DNA from: Adenanthera pavonina
Lineage: Eukaryota; Streptophyta; Magnoliopsida; Fabales; Fabaceae
Assembly (NCBI GenBank): GCA_026686845.1
Contig: JAIVEN010000008.1
Coordinates: forward strand, 30,756,501 to 30,820,500
Length of the DNA: 64,000 bases
Direction of reading: 5' to 3'
Below, in pieces: positions 14,006-26,643 of the stretch. Positions within the stretch are counted from its first letter, which is position 1; the number at the start of each line of letters is the position of its first letter. The translations under genes were made by a program, and so were the position numbers. The notes beneath the pieces were generated by a model. It was not told the DNA's origin. It worked only from the letters and a program-made list of their open reading frames with translations, and did not search any database.

Positions 14006-14807
14006 TATATAATGTTCCTTAATGAAGTAAAATGTGCATTAGCATGAATTTAATTATGATTATAATGCATATATCATGCTATATGCAAGTATATCCATTG
14101 TGCTCTTATATTGTATAATACAAGTTGGATATATAAATTGGACTAACGACTTGGCTTGTAAGTGTAATAAATTTAATGTAGGATTGTCCAAGAAAGAAGA
14201 GTGAGTATTAAAATAAAGAAAAGAAAATCAACATCATGACTCACTCAAAGAAGAAGAAGGAAAATGATGCTCCAAGATGTGAAGAATCCAAGTGTCAAAG
14301 AACTAAAGATCATAAGGGAGCATGCTAAGAAGAAAATGACTAAATGAAAGTGTAACTCATCATTTGAAAATCCAGTCACTAGGAATATTTTATTTTTATT
14401 TAGGTCTTGATGTGGGATTAATCTTTGAAAATTTACTTAATCTTGTTACCATATATTTTAAATGAGTTAGATTAAGTAAATATAATGTTAACATAAGTTA
14501 GAATTGAAAAATAGTGGCTAACAAATTGGTTTTGTGTTTGGCTCATGTTTTCAAAATGGTTTTCATGAAAAGTTTAACCTTATGCGTATAACATTCAGAA
14601 GTTATAGGGATAAAGTCTCAATCTCAATGTTGTTTCTAAGTGTTCTCTATTCGTTTTCATGAAAAGAGATAAGGTTATCCGCATAACTAAGGTCTGCACC
14701 ATATCCTTGCTTCTGTCTAGCTCGATTTCTTGATAAAGTGCTTACTTTATTCGCATAAGGGGCCTAACAGTAAAGGTCACTTATTCTGTGCTGCCCATTA
14801 TTAGGAT

Positions 14808-17319
14808 TGTAACAATCCTCATTACGCTTGTCTTTGGCATCATGTGCAGAACCGGAGGAAAGGCTCAAGTAAACCAGAAAGGAACTCTACGCCACGGCAA
14901 GAAGCAGAGCCATCGCGGCGAGAAGTAGAGCCATCGCGGCGAGAGAGTTACAAATTTGAATATTTTCTTTGAAAGCCATGGCGCCGCGGTGAGCTGTTCT
15001 GGGTCTGTGGTGAAAGTCAAAAAAATTGTTTAAATCGGGAACATTTTAGTCGAACACGGAAGGAGAAAACAAAGGGAGAATGGAGAAGCTCCGATAGGGC
15101 ATGAGAAATCCGGCCAATGGAGATCATTTTCGAACTTAAGAGACCTCGATCTTTGTTGGTAAGTGATCCCTAGCTTTCTCTATTCTCTTTTCTTCTCTGT
15201 TTTCAGTGGGAAGTTGAGTTGAAGCTTAGGGTTTCTGGTTTGAGCAATGTCCACCGATTGAAATGCTTGATTTTGTGTTACAGGAGTGTTTTGTGGTGTT
15301 AGGAAGCTTTGGGTATGAGTTTTGGTTGGATTATGATGGGTTTGAGTTAAACCCTAGGTTAGAATTTAGGAAAAGAAGTGGAAATATGAAATGGTAGGTG
15401 TTGGTGTGTGTTTGAATGGTTGTTTAAGGTTTATTGGTATGTGTGTATGTTGTTAGAACTCTGAGTTAAGCTTAGACGGTTAGATTGTGGATTGTAGTGC
15501 TATAGGAGTTATGTTAATTAAAAGTATTATATTGTTGTAATGGTAGATTGACTAATCGGAAGCATATAGTTCGTGATTGGGCTGCTCTGGAGGCTTGCTT
15601 AAGCCCCTGTGTGTGTGGTGCTGACAACTTGAGGTAACCGAGTATTTATTTGTACTATATTATTTGTATTGCATGATAGTACATATATTTATATATATAT
15701 ACATGTTTCTTTCATACCATGATATAAATGTGTTTGTGTGTACTGTTTTCTATATATCGTGGTATGCACACAACTAGATGATGATTAGAGATGATGATAT
15801 TGACATGACATGATGCATACATGACATTGTGATATGATGATGATTATTATATGATGATACATGAGCATTACCACATGATATTGTGAGATTGTGATATATG
15901 GCGGATTGGATGGTAATGATGTGATGACGATATGATATATGATGATATATATGTTAGGGAGGATAATGATAGAATATATATATATATGTTAGGGAGGTTA
16001 AGATGGGATCCTTGCGGCTAAATCGCCTCCTATGGCCAGGAGGGGAAAGGTGCACAGTGGACTGCACCTTCCCTAAATCACTGCCAATTCGTGATGGGAA
16101 AGGGGAACGAGAGCCACGGTCCGAACATTAGTGTTACCTTTGGCCAAGTGCACTAATAGGAGGTGAGCTTGGTGATGTCCCAGAATCAGTCTTCACCAAC
16201 TGTTGGAAGGGAATTACCTATACGAAATGTCTTGTTATGATGATAGCCCGTGGTTCTAGTTATGTGTGAGGAAAACATGCATTGCATTCATTTCACATTG
16301 CATTCATGGATTGTATGAGATATATATGTATATATGTGTGTGGTTGTCCTCGATTATTGAGACATTGCCTCACATCCCCCCTCCATGACTAACTTTTCAG
16401 GTAAAGACTTTGGTGCTAGTTTGGAAAGGATCAAGGAGTTAGCGGTCTTTCCGTCCTCGGAAATTCCAAGTATATTTAGTGGTTATAATTTAGTTTATAT
16501 AATTCTGTGCCAAGTAAGTTGATATAGTTTGGTTGCCTGGATAAGTGTCTTGGGAGTATAGAGCTGTATGTGATGTAATGATGTGTGATGTTGATAGTGG
16601 ACCTCGGTATGGGTCTTTAATATATGAGCAGGTATTTGTATGCTAGAATGGTTGAATGTGAGTCCAAAGGTGGTTTTAGGCAATGTATGTGAGTTTGGGC
16701 ACATAGCCCATTATATGGTTTTAAGGTTCAAGGGGGTCAACTCTCGAAGAAAAGGTTTTTTTGAGGTAAATCCTCCTTAGACATGTTGATTTAGCCAAAC
16801 CTGTGTGAAAAGTCTTTGGGTGTCCATTTGTCTTTGGTGGCAATGGGAGGTGATAAGTTGTAAGTTTTGGTCAAAAAATGGGCAAAACGGTGTTGGGTGT
16901 CCAGAATCTCCAAATTGAGTTGGATTCGAGTGAATTTGATGTCCATGGTTAGATAATGATGAGAGTGACTTATAGGAGTTGGAATCAGGTCAATCGGAGA
17001 TCAGAACATGAAATTATGAGCGTCGGAAGTTAGCTTGTGAAATTTGCAATTTGCTGATACAAGTTCTAATGCTGGGGCCGCGACTCCACAAAGCCAGGCC
17101 GTGGCACCAGCAAGTCAGTGAGCGTCAATGAATTTGTGAAGGGTAGGAGTAGCAGCGCCACTGTAGCAGGCTGCGGCCTCATCCTATTCAAGTGCCTTTC
17201 AGGTGTTATTCCGCTGCTTTGAAGTTTTAGGAAGTTGTTTTGAGATGTCTAGGTAGTGTTTAGTTGGTTTTTGAAGTTCTTTGGTCAAGTCTAGGGATGT
17301 TTCGAAGTAGGGTGTTACA
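14808..17319 (+). mobile_element. Solo LTR D of the TGTAACACCC family, nested in LTR B
   Basis: The 2512-bp element begins TGTAACAATCC and ends GGGTGTTACA with the exact duplication AGGAT (14803-14807 and 17320-17324). It is the same family as LTRs A, 47556 and 57448 but lies inverted to A within the same nest. Conserved blocks include GGGATCCTTGCGGCTAAAT and the dinucleotide-rich ATGATGATAT tract. No ORF of significance is present. Confidence 0.93.
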
Positions 17320-17970
17320 AGGATAACCTAGGGAGGTTATCCATATAACCTATATTACAGTATTCTTGGACTTTCCTCTGTTAAATTCGTTATCAACATA
17401 ACCTTGAGAGGTTATCCTAATAATCTATGTTTTTCAGAAACTTAGTTTGTGATGATTAAATGTTATCCGAATAAGGAATAACATCCTAAGAGGTTATTCT
17501 AATAATTTTCAAAGGTATCCAAGTTTGTGAGACGTTATTCCAACAACTAAGTAGGTTTTCATAAAAATGTTTTTAAGCTAAAACTTAGTCATTCTAGAAT
17601 GAATGTTATTCGCATAACCTTGGGAGGTTATCCTGATAACTTATATTTTTTCCAAAATCTCAGTTTGAGAAAATTTAATGTTATCCAAATAATTGAGTAG
17701 GTTTTTATGAAAATGTTTTTGAGCTAAAAACTTAGTCATTCTAGAATGAATGTTTTTTGCATAACCTAGTTAGGTTATCCACATAACGAAAGTTTAACAT
17801 TGAAACCAAGAGCCAACGATCACCTGTTATTTGCATAACCTGAGAAGGTTATCCGCATAACCTCTGTCAGACGCATTTAATGCAATAGGTGAACAGCTAT
17901 TTTTTTTAGAATAACGACTGGAACTTTTCTCTAACAGATAGATTTTGTGTCTAATATCCAGTTACACCAT

Positions 17971-17983
17971 AAATCTATAAATA
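17971..17983 (+). promoter_or_regulatory. LTR promoter TATA box (LTR B)
   Basis: AAATCTATAAATA lies about 90 bp after GTCAGACGCATTTAATGC (17866-17883). The 18-bp upstream word is identical to the one in LTR C. Confidence 0.6.
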
Positions 17984-19117
17984 AAACATCATTTAAACTT
18001 ATGGGCAACAACCTTAAGAGAATCTATATGAAAATGCTATTCATATATATAAAATATTTCTGTGTCAGCATTCTCTGAAAAACCTACCTCAATAGAGTGA
18101 GCTTTCAATATATTATCTACTCTTTAAGAGAATGTTCAATCTGTAAACATTTCTTTCTACAAATTCTGGGTAGATTCTTAGTGTGGGGTATCACTAAGGG
18201 ACATTACACATCTTGTAAGGGTGTGGGGAGAGTAGCTTCATAAGTACCTACTGAAACTTGTGAAATGTACTGAGACTTCACAGGTGCCTCGATCGAACCT
18301 GTGGGATATAGTGAAAAATCCCAAGTAATGGCTTGGGGACTGGATGTAGGCCAAGTGGTTGGGCTGAACCAGTATAAATTGTTGTGTATTGCTCTTCATT
18401 TTCTCTATTCATTTATTGCACTTAACTCTCTCTGTTCATCCATGTTTTACTGCACATCTAGTGAATTTGGATTGTGATCCAAAAAGGGCGAAAATTTTAC
18501 ATCACCCAATTTACCTCCTCTCTTGGGTGACCAACCAACCTAACAATAACCACATAATCCACAAAAATCAATAACCCAAAACTTACTTACACACAATAAC
18601 ACATCATTGAAGCATTTAAACTCATAATTTTCAGCCACAACCACTAGAAACTTGGACACTCACCAAGACTCACGAATTTTTACCACAAAGCATAAGAAAA
18701 AGGAAAGGATGATGAGAAAACCAACTTACCTCAAGGATTGAAGCCTTACCAATCATCCAAAACATGTTTCCAAACTCTAGATCCCAAACCCTAGCAAAAA
18801 CGACGCGTTCTCCTCCATTTTCTTCCTCTTCTGTCGATTGGTTTAAGTTATTTAAAAACAGAGTTTGTGAGATGGTACCACGGTAAAGGGTATTGGCGCT
18901 ACGGAGCCAATGCTTTCTGTTTCAAGACACTGGCCTAATTTTGTTTCCCCACTACAGCGCGAAAGAAGCTCATTGCAGCGTGGAAGACTTTTCTTCATTT
19001 TTCTCTTTTCTCTTCTCTTCCTCTAGTTTTGGTCCCTCTAATGATGTACAATTCAAAAGATATACTTCTCATTAACTTGGGGTTAAGCTCAAGACAATAT
19101 TTTATCATTACAACCTA

Positions 19118-20666
19118 GATACCAAATTAAAAATATTTTTTCAATGTGAAATTTCTTTTTTGTCCATGAAGTCAAAGATGAAAATATATGAGGGTTGGTT
19201 ACAAATTTATGAGGATCACTTAGAAATCCATGAGGAGCAATTATAAATTTGTCTAAAATAGGTTAAGTATAGTCAGATAGTTTATGTCCAAATAATCCTT
19301 GTAGGTTTGCAATTGATCCTCAAATATTTATAATAGATTCTCATGTGTTTGCAAATAATGCCTTTGGTAAATTTACTAAATTCCAATGAGGACCTAGGCT
19401 CTTATGATAATTGGGCAAGTTTTGGGTACATTTTTAGAAATATTTTTGTGGTCTTTAAGTGTCATTTTCCTAGTTGTTATATTGATTTCTTTAAAAAAAA
19501 ATTGACCAGACCTAATGTGAAGCGAACAAACGAGTATCGTACGGTGGTCCACCCATTTACGACAATACATCGGCAAAAGGCGAAGCGTGTGAGATGATAA
19601 TCTTTATCCAATCTCATAAAGGACCGGCTACCGGTTAAAGAGGTAATAAATCTCCCATGTGGGACCGTACAATTAAGACGGCACGATAGTCCTTCACTTA
19701 ATTTTTATTTTTTATTTTTGAAGAAATTAGACAATAAAAAATATAAAATATAAAACTCATATCAAATTAGAATCATCTCAAATTTCATGCAAGACGTAGA
19801 AAAGTTAGAAATTTAGTACCCTACGTACAGTATGTAATTTTTTCCCCTGTATATGGGGCGATGGTAATTTAGTAATACATAATTAATAGGTTCAAATCTT
19901 GTAAATTGATGAAATACTTTTTTTATTTTTTAATATAAGAAACAATTGAAAGAGTTTTTATATTTCAAAATATAAGGAGTATAGGGAATTTGTCTGATAT
20001 ATTTAATAATTTTTTAAAAAAATATCCATAATTAAGATAATAATTATTTCAAAAAATTAGTAGTACAATTCATTTGTATTAATTTCGTGATATAAAAATT
20101 ATTAACATTAAATAAAAATATTTTTAAAAACTATTTTATATTTCAAACAAATTTATTACTTTCCTGAATTTATGTGATTTTATTTTTTGTTCCTGATATT
20201 AACGAATAAAGAGAATATGTTAGAAAGAATTATTCTTATTTATACTCAAACAAAACTCAAATAGACCACATAGTACTAAGTATCATGTAACTATATATAA
20301 CAAACTTAGTAATGCATAGTTGACAAAATAAACCCTTAGTATTGTGCCCATTTATATACATATAAATACATATATTTATTGAAATCCACCTTTACTTTTA
20401 AATTTGATCACAAATTTAAATGTTTTATAAATAACTTTTATTTAGTTAATTCTTTTTATTTTATTATTTTTGTTTAAATATAATTTAATTTCAAATTATA
20501 TAAAAATAATTTTTAAAATTTTAAATTAAGTGTAAAAATTTGGGAGAATTATGATGAAGGATCAAAATAGAGGGATATTTAATTTAAAATCCTTTAAAAA
20601 TTGTAATTATATTAGTGTTAGATAAAATATAGATTTTGATAATCTCCAAAATAGCTAGAGGTAAAT
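19118..20666. other. Intergenic, AT-rich; no gene seen
   Basis: The stretch 19500-19690 is less AT-rich than its surroundings but has no exon I recognise. 19960-20170 contains degraded MITE-like words (ATATAAGGAGTATA). The ORFs here are short and overlap on both strands. Confidence 0.4.
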
Positions 20667-20671
20667 AAAAC

Positions 20672-23600
20672 TGTCACGCCCGAAAATGTGATGCAAATGA
20701 CGTGAAAAATTATAGAAAAAGGAAGAATCGACCTTCATGATGGAAGCCGATTCGAGAGGAGTTGTCACTAAAATTTTAAGAAAAATTTTGAAAAATCAAA
20801 TGAAAGGAAATGATAGTCTGCGAATCAGAGTTGAATTCGAGAGTACGGTTGTGAGTAGGGAAGGTGTTAGCTCCCCCCACAGCACCCGTTCCTAAGAACA
20901 GTTACCTTAAGTTGATTATGCAATTTTTATGACTTTTAAAAAATTATTTTGATTGCCCTTTAACCATTCACATGTAAAAATAAATATAAAAATAAGAGAA
21001 AATATAAAAATGAAAATAAAGAATAAAATAAAAATATGAGAAGTTGGGAAAAATAAAATAAGAGGAAAATATTATTTATTTACAAGGGTGGACTTGACCC
21101 AGAATCAGAGTCTGGAGCCTACGTACCCTGCGATAGAAATCAAAGTCAACATAGTTCAGATTAGAAATGCGTGTCATTGGGTTGATATATTTTTATTATG
21201 TATATTTTTTTAGAAAAGAAGCTTATAAAAATAATTTATCTTTCTACAAAGAAAACAGTTTTCAAAATTGGTTAGTGTGATTTAATTTGTAAAAGATAGA
21301 TTAATTTCAATTATCTTCTCTTATCACTCATTTTTTTCATTTTTCACTTTTTTATTTTCATTTTTTTAAAAGAAAATCAATTCTTAAAAAAAAAGAGAAT
21401 ATGTGTTTTTCCTCAATGTAGAAGATATGATTAAAATTATAGGTGATTTTGAATATTTTTATTGTTAATTTGAGAAGGAAAATTTGAAAAGAAAAAAATT
21501 TTTTTTAAAGAAAATCAATTAACTCATGTGGTAACTTTATCACTCATAATCTGTTCATTGATACCTAAATATTCATGGTGATGTCACTTGTGGCAGATAT
21601 GCGTAAAAAATAAAAAAAGTTTGAAAGGAAACTAATAATTTTGAATAAATTATTTTTACTTTTTTTTTATTATGAAATAAATAAGACCCTCTCAATACAT
21701 ATATTTATTGAAAATATGATTACCACATGTATTTTCAAAGAGAAATCATCAGCATATGTGGCGACTTTATCACTCACAAGTTGCTGACCAATACCTAAAT
21801 ACCTACAGTGTTAACATTCAGGGCAAAAAAGTAAAATACTTAAGGGATAAAATTGGGAGAAATAAATTTTACATAAATCATTTTTATTTCCTTATATTAA
21901 ACTATAAAAATAAATACGACCATGGTAACACATTTTTATAAAAAGAAAAGTGATAAAAGAAATTAAAAAATATGACTTTTATATATATGTATATATATTA
22001 TTTATTTATTTAATTTTTTTTTAGAAAAATAATCAATCAGGATCTGTGGTGACTTTATCACTCACAGCTTGTTAATTGATGCCTAAATGCTCATGATGTT
22101 TCCACTCGGAGCATAAAGACAAAAATAAAAGTTTGAAATAGAAGGCTTTCATTGAATCATTTATTTTTACTTTTAATAAAAAAAAACATTGATACTCAGA
22201 AATATTAAAAATTAAGATTTAGCCAACATTTATACCATAGTAACTCCTCACTCATTTACAATTGACTAACACTCTATAGACACACAAAAACTTAGTCCCT
22301 TGAGGTAAACTCTAAAATAGAGAGTCTATGGTGGTGCACGAGCCGGGCTGGGTCGGGCCTCGCCCTCGCCCGATGTCCGGCCCGTGCACACTCGAGCCAA
22401 ACCGGGCTCGATACCAGGCCGAGGTCGGGCCGGCCCGGTATCAAATAGTTTTTTAAAATATTAAAAATAAATTAAAAAACTAACCTCATGTATTAACAAA
22501 AAAAATTAATTATTAATGTAAAAGTAAATTTCTTTAAAAAAAATAATGTTATGATAGAAATTAATTTTCTTAAAAGTTATAAATATTTACAACTATACAT
22601 TATTTTCATATAATATTAAATTAAAAATCAATTTAAAATTTTAAATAAAATTAAAATATCAAAATTTTAAAAAGATTTTCATAGTAATTAAATAATAAGT
22701 GTATTATATAAGATATATAGAAAAAAAATCTTATAAAATTAATTAATATATACAAAATAATAGATTTTTTATTAAAAAAAACATATATATAGTACAGGCC
22801 GGGTTGGACAAAACAGAGTGTGCCTGAAGCCCAGCCCGACCTAGTTTATGGCCCGGCCCAATTGACCCAATAGGACTAGGTTAGACCAGGCTAACTGGAC
22901 TGCGAGTTTCTATGCATACCCCTAATAGAGACCAACAAGACAAAGCTAAGTGTATTTGTGCTCAATCAAGGATTTTTGATGTTAATCAAATCAAAAGCAA
23001 ACCATGATGGCATTTCAAACTTTAACCTGCAGTACCCACGTTTCCACTTAAAATAGGCAAGGGGCAAGCTATTTATTGTAGTATTTTATTTCTTGCCAAC
23101 AAATTACGCCTAAGACCCGTTTGGTTAAAATCTCGTTATTTAAATAAACTAATGGCTCAACCATTTGAAAATCACAGAAGACAGTACGGAAGAAATGGTC
23201 GCACATCAAGCCATATTTTACTCATGAAACAACGAGCCATATCATGTAACCGTAATTGGTTTTTCTATTTTGAGCTTGAAACGAGATCATGCGTACAGTT
23301 AAAAAAAATTCTCTTTCTTCTTCTTTTTTTTTATAAATAGAATTGTTCATTATGTGGACTCTATAGCGGCACTTTTTCCCATTAACAGGCCCCTAATGAA
23401 TATTCATTCTTACCCTGTAGCAACTAAAACAAAATATCTAAAAAAAATGACAACTTGGTCCAGAAAATAACCAATGATCATTCCCACCAGCATTCATAAT
23501 CCTAATTGAAATACTGAACCATAATCTCAAAGCGAATAAAGAACCAGAAAGGAGGCGAGGGATTGAAAGCTTCATCACAAAAGATTTTTAGTGCGCATTG

Positions 23601-25280
23601 AAAACTAAATCATAATTAGAATAGATTAAACTTACAGGGCACTAATGTTAAGCTTTTCTCAAACAGCAAAAAAGTAATTATATTTCTAATCAGCACGGCC
23701 ACGAGATTTCACTAGCAAATAGATCAAGCAAGTATTTTTTTAAGCCGAAAGAATACACAAGCTGAGGAATACCCTTCACCAGGAAATAGAATGATATTAA
23801 AACAGCGATCAAAATCAAATGTTCATGCTTGTTTGGTTCTTCATTTGCTTTATTTACTTTTTATATTAATAACTTTAATTTAACAACAAATTTCTTTGAA
23901 AAGCACAAGGACAGAGCATCGACAAACGCCAATGAATACTAGTAACTGGGAAATAAAAAAAAGAGCTATTGAAAGGGATGGACCAATCATTCAAAAGGGG
24001 GAATATGATTTGAAACTGAAAGGAATGAAATGGTACAAAACAGAAGCTTTTATTACTCGATTGTTTCTGCGTTCTTGATCATCCAAGAGAGGAAGAAATC
24101 GACAACTCGAACTCGGCTCTCAAACTTCATCCATCGTGGTTCTGGCAACCCTTCCTTTCACCGCCATTTACTCTGCTCCCCTGGTCATTTTTCCCTCCTC
24201 TAATCGCTCTCCCCTTCTGTGTCTATTGTTTCTCGACAGACCTTCCTGCGGCCTCAAGACTCCTTTTTTCTTTTTCTTCTCTTTTTTCTTTCGCCCCCCT
24301 TCCCTTCTTCCAAAGAGCCTTATTTATAGATCAAAACCACATACCTTATCGATTATCCTGTTGGTGTAGGTCAAAAAAAGCATCTTCTACTTTGTGCTAT
24401 GAATCAGAGCCTTGATTTGTGAACCTCTTGTCCTTTTGTTTATTCTCATGTTTCTGATCCACTGCATCGCTGCTCCTTTGTTATCCCCTTTGCCGTGATT
24501 GATGTGAAGAAATTGACAATTGAGAAGGACGCCTAATGTAGCAGACAACGATGGAGGAAGAGCTTTAGGGAATGATTCACCATTGACTCTACCAATTTGC
24601 TTTTCTTGTTCTTGCACCTGAACCCTAGCCTCCCTAACTTCCTCTGCATCTTTGCCTTTTATCACGAAAGAGGAAAGCAGTTTCCTGGTCCTCCTGGTCA
24701 AATGCTGAGCTTCAGCGTTTGGCTTAATTAAAAAGAAGTTTTTTTTAAACATTATCGCCTTTTTTTATATAAAGATATATTTTTATCATTTAGAAAAAAA
24801 AAGTTTTGCTCTTTCTCTTCCCTTCTTTTTTTTAATTTTTAAATCTGATAAGAAAAGGGTTAAATTTGGATTATAAGCCTAAAAGAAAGGAATAGTATTT
24901 TTCTCCTTTTTTTTTGTATGTTTTTTATTTTTGAGAATCCTAACAAAAAGAGAATTAATTTTTTTGCTTTTATTTGTTTTTTTCCAAATCCTAAAAAAAG
25001 AGGATTGGATTTGGATAAGAATCTTAAAAGAAAGTAATATGATTTTCCTTTTTTCTTTTTTTTTTTAAGTCTAAAAGGTAGGATTTTTATTTTTGAGAAT
25101 CATAAAAGAAAGAAAATTAAATTTTTTTTTAAATCCTAAAGAAGAGGGATTGGATTTGGAGAATGATTTTTTGGATTTTTCTTTAATTTCAAAAAATTCG
25201 TATTCAAATTAAAATTAAAAGGAAAATTTGTATTCTCTTTTTTTTTTTTGTAAATGTCTGGACAAAATACGGTGTTCATA
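20672..25280 (+). mobile_element. Probable solo LTR of a large Ty3/gypsy-type element
   Basis: The left end is TGTCACGCCCGAAAATG and the right end GACAAAATACGGTGTTCATA, a terminal style seen in plant gypsy LTRs ending in GGTGTNNACA; the final CA would have mutated to TA. The flanks AAAAC (20667-20671) and GAAAC (25281-25285) match at 4 of 5 positions. Removing the hAT insertion leaves about 4.0 kb, long for an LTR but known for Ogre-like elements. It contains three diverged repeats of a GTGGCGACTTTATCACTCAC block (around 21530, 21757 and 22047). The 121-residue minus-strand ORF at 24387-24752 is not recognised. Confidence 0.45.
22324..22923. mobile_element. Non-autonomous hAT element inside the large LTR
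   Basis: Exact 8-bp duplication AATAGAGA at 22316-22323 and 22924-22931. The ends are inverted (TATGGTGGTGCACGAG against the complement of CTATGCATACCCCT). Strong GC-rich subterminal stretches (CGGGCCGG, GGGCTGGGTCGGGCC) surround an AT-rich core, a common hAT MITE layout. No ORF. Confidence 0.85.
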
Positions 25281-26535
25281 GAAACATATCAAAAGAGTAC
25301 AAAGTTTAGAAAAATAGATTGACTAAGTGAAGGAACCTAGTTCTTTAATTTATTTTGTCTTTCACTTAAGTAGAAATGTAGTTTAACTTTGAACTTACTT
25401 AATTTTCTTAATACCAATTTTAAATAAGCATGTTTATAAAATTTTGGTAGTTAGCTCATGGTTTTGAAGCATGTTTTCATGCCAAAATTATTTTATTCTA
25501 CCATGTTTAGGAGGATATTCTGTCAATGACCTAGCCTTGAATTTGTTTTTCTCTTTGATCTTTAGCTTGTTTGAACAAGACTATGTGGTTGTTAAAATAT
25601 CGAGGATTTCTTCAATGTTGTTCTTTTTTGGTTAGTTGCTTGTTAGGACATTATAGCCACCTTGGTAGAACAAGATACAAAAACAGGAAAAGGAACTTCT
25701 CTGTGCTAGCTCAATGATAGAATACTGGGTAGGATGTTCTAACTTTTGTGGCACCTAAGAGTGTAACTTGTCTCAGTAACAGTTAGCTTGTACAAACAAG
25801 GTCCTTATGTTTGTTAGAACAAAGGTGTTTTTCAAAAACTTAGTTTGCTTGGATTGAATCTAGTCAGGATAAAGAGTAACATTCTAGATAGCTTTTTTTA
25901 ACATCCATAAACTTAAGCCTTTGAGTTTCCACAAACTGACAGCTTGTTCTAAGTAAGATAACTTGTTTTAACATTGTGCTTAAGCTTAGCTTCTAGAATT
26001 CTGATAAGGGGTTAATGTTTGACCAAGGTCCCCACCTTGTTCCAACAACATGATCCAACATTCAGAGATACATTTAATGGCTTGAAGCCCTATCACAAGG
26101 TGTATAGGAAGACTAAAAATGACACTAAGAGAAGTTATAAGGAATGACCTCTTGATAAATGATTTATATGAGGAGATAGTGTTTGATAGAATCTATTAGC
26201 GTAGTATGATCCATGTAGATGAGCCCATATTAATGGGATAAGACTAATGTTGTCGTTGTTGTTGTCTGTCTTGAGGCAGACATGTCATGTTTCCAAGGAT
26301 TATTTTTCTATCTTGAGACAGCTTCTTTGTTGCTTCACAACTTTTGCATATATCATATCAGTCCCTTGAGCACGAGGTTTGTAAGTTGATTGATTTGAAT
26401 GTATTCTTTATTGCATTCTCGATTGAATATTATTTTTCATATAATGCCTCCTCTAGAACTTCCACAAGATTGCTTGCAGTTAGGAATTGCAGTAATTCGT
26501 CTTGATCATGTTTCTAACCAATAATTTTTGTTTAG
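25281..26535. other. Decayed LTR-like sequence; no intact gene
   Basis: The stretch 25330-26160 has the flavour of the Copia-type LTRs elsewhere in the window (repeated GTTAGAACAA/CTTGTT words, and ATACATTTAATGGC near 26070 resembling the CATTTAATGC module) but I could not define ends. No coding exon is visible until the UPF1 fragment. Confidence 0.35.
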
Positions 26536-26643
26536 GTTGTTCTTGTTGGTGACCATTGTCAACTTGGTCCAGTCATTATGTGCTAGAAAGTAGCTCATGT
26601 AGGCCTTGCACAATCACTTTTTGAATGCCTTGTCCTTCTTGGT
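26536..26643 (+). pseudogene. UPF1 (RENT1) RNA helicase exon fragment
   Basis: After an acceptor-like TTTAG (26531-26535), 36 codons read VVLVGDHCQLGPVIMC, a stop, then KVAHVGLAQSLFECLVLLG. This is the DEAD-like motif-III neighbourhood of the nonsense-mediated decay helicase UPF1 (consensus VVLVGDHCQLGPVIMCKKA). A TAG replaces one of the two Lys codons, and homology stops at both sides, so it is a non-functional relic of one exon. No other UPF1 exon was found within 1 kb on either side. The spliced-exon-like left boundary suggests genomic capture rather than a processed copy. Confidence 0.85.

Larger units (their letters stand above)
12380..18545 (+). mobile_element. Solo LTR B, nested in solo LTR A and itself interrupted twice
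   Basis: The exact 5-bp duplication ATAAC flanks it (12375-12379 and 18546-18550). The right end reads AACCTAACA; the left end TTTTAGGTT is the inverted partner with a probable G-to-T change in the initial TG. Removing the two nested LTRs leaves about 2 kb. It carries many imperfect copies of GTTATCCGCATAACC (around 14680, 17330-17650 and 17770-17860), a CATTTAATGC word and a TATA box. The region after 18050 resembles the R/U5 part of a Copia-type LTR. No internal region remains. Confidence 0.82.
9763..19112 (-). mobile_element. Solo LTR A of the TGTAACACCC family, split by nested insertions
   Basis: The plus strand begins TGTAACACCCTAAG and ends ATCATTACA, that is TG...CA, with the exact 5-bp duplication ACCTA at 9758-9762 and 19113-19117. 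Its own sequence is about 3.2 kb: 9763-12379 plus 18551-19112. It shares blocks with the LTRs at 14808, 47556 and 57448, for example the stretch around GGTGATTTAAGGAAG and TAGTGGTAGGGAT near 11210-11290. No internal retroelement region is present. The CAT/CAC repeat at 11478-11530 creates a spurious ORF. It is the oldest layer of the nest and the most diverged copy of the family here. Confidence 0.85.

Noticed and set aside
24387..24752. 121-residue minus-strand ORF with a helical, charged middle
   Set aside because: Lies inside the candidate large LTR, has no recognisable family or codon signal, and overlaps a low-complexity region.
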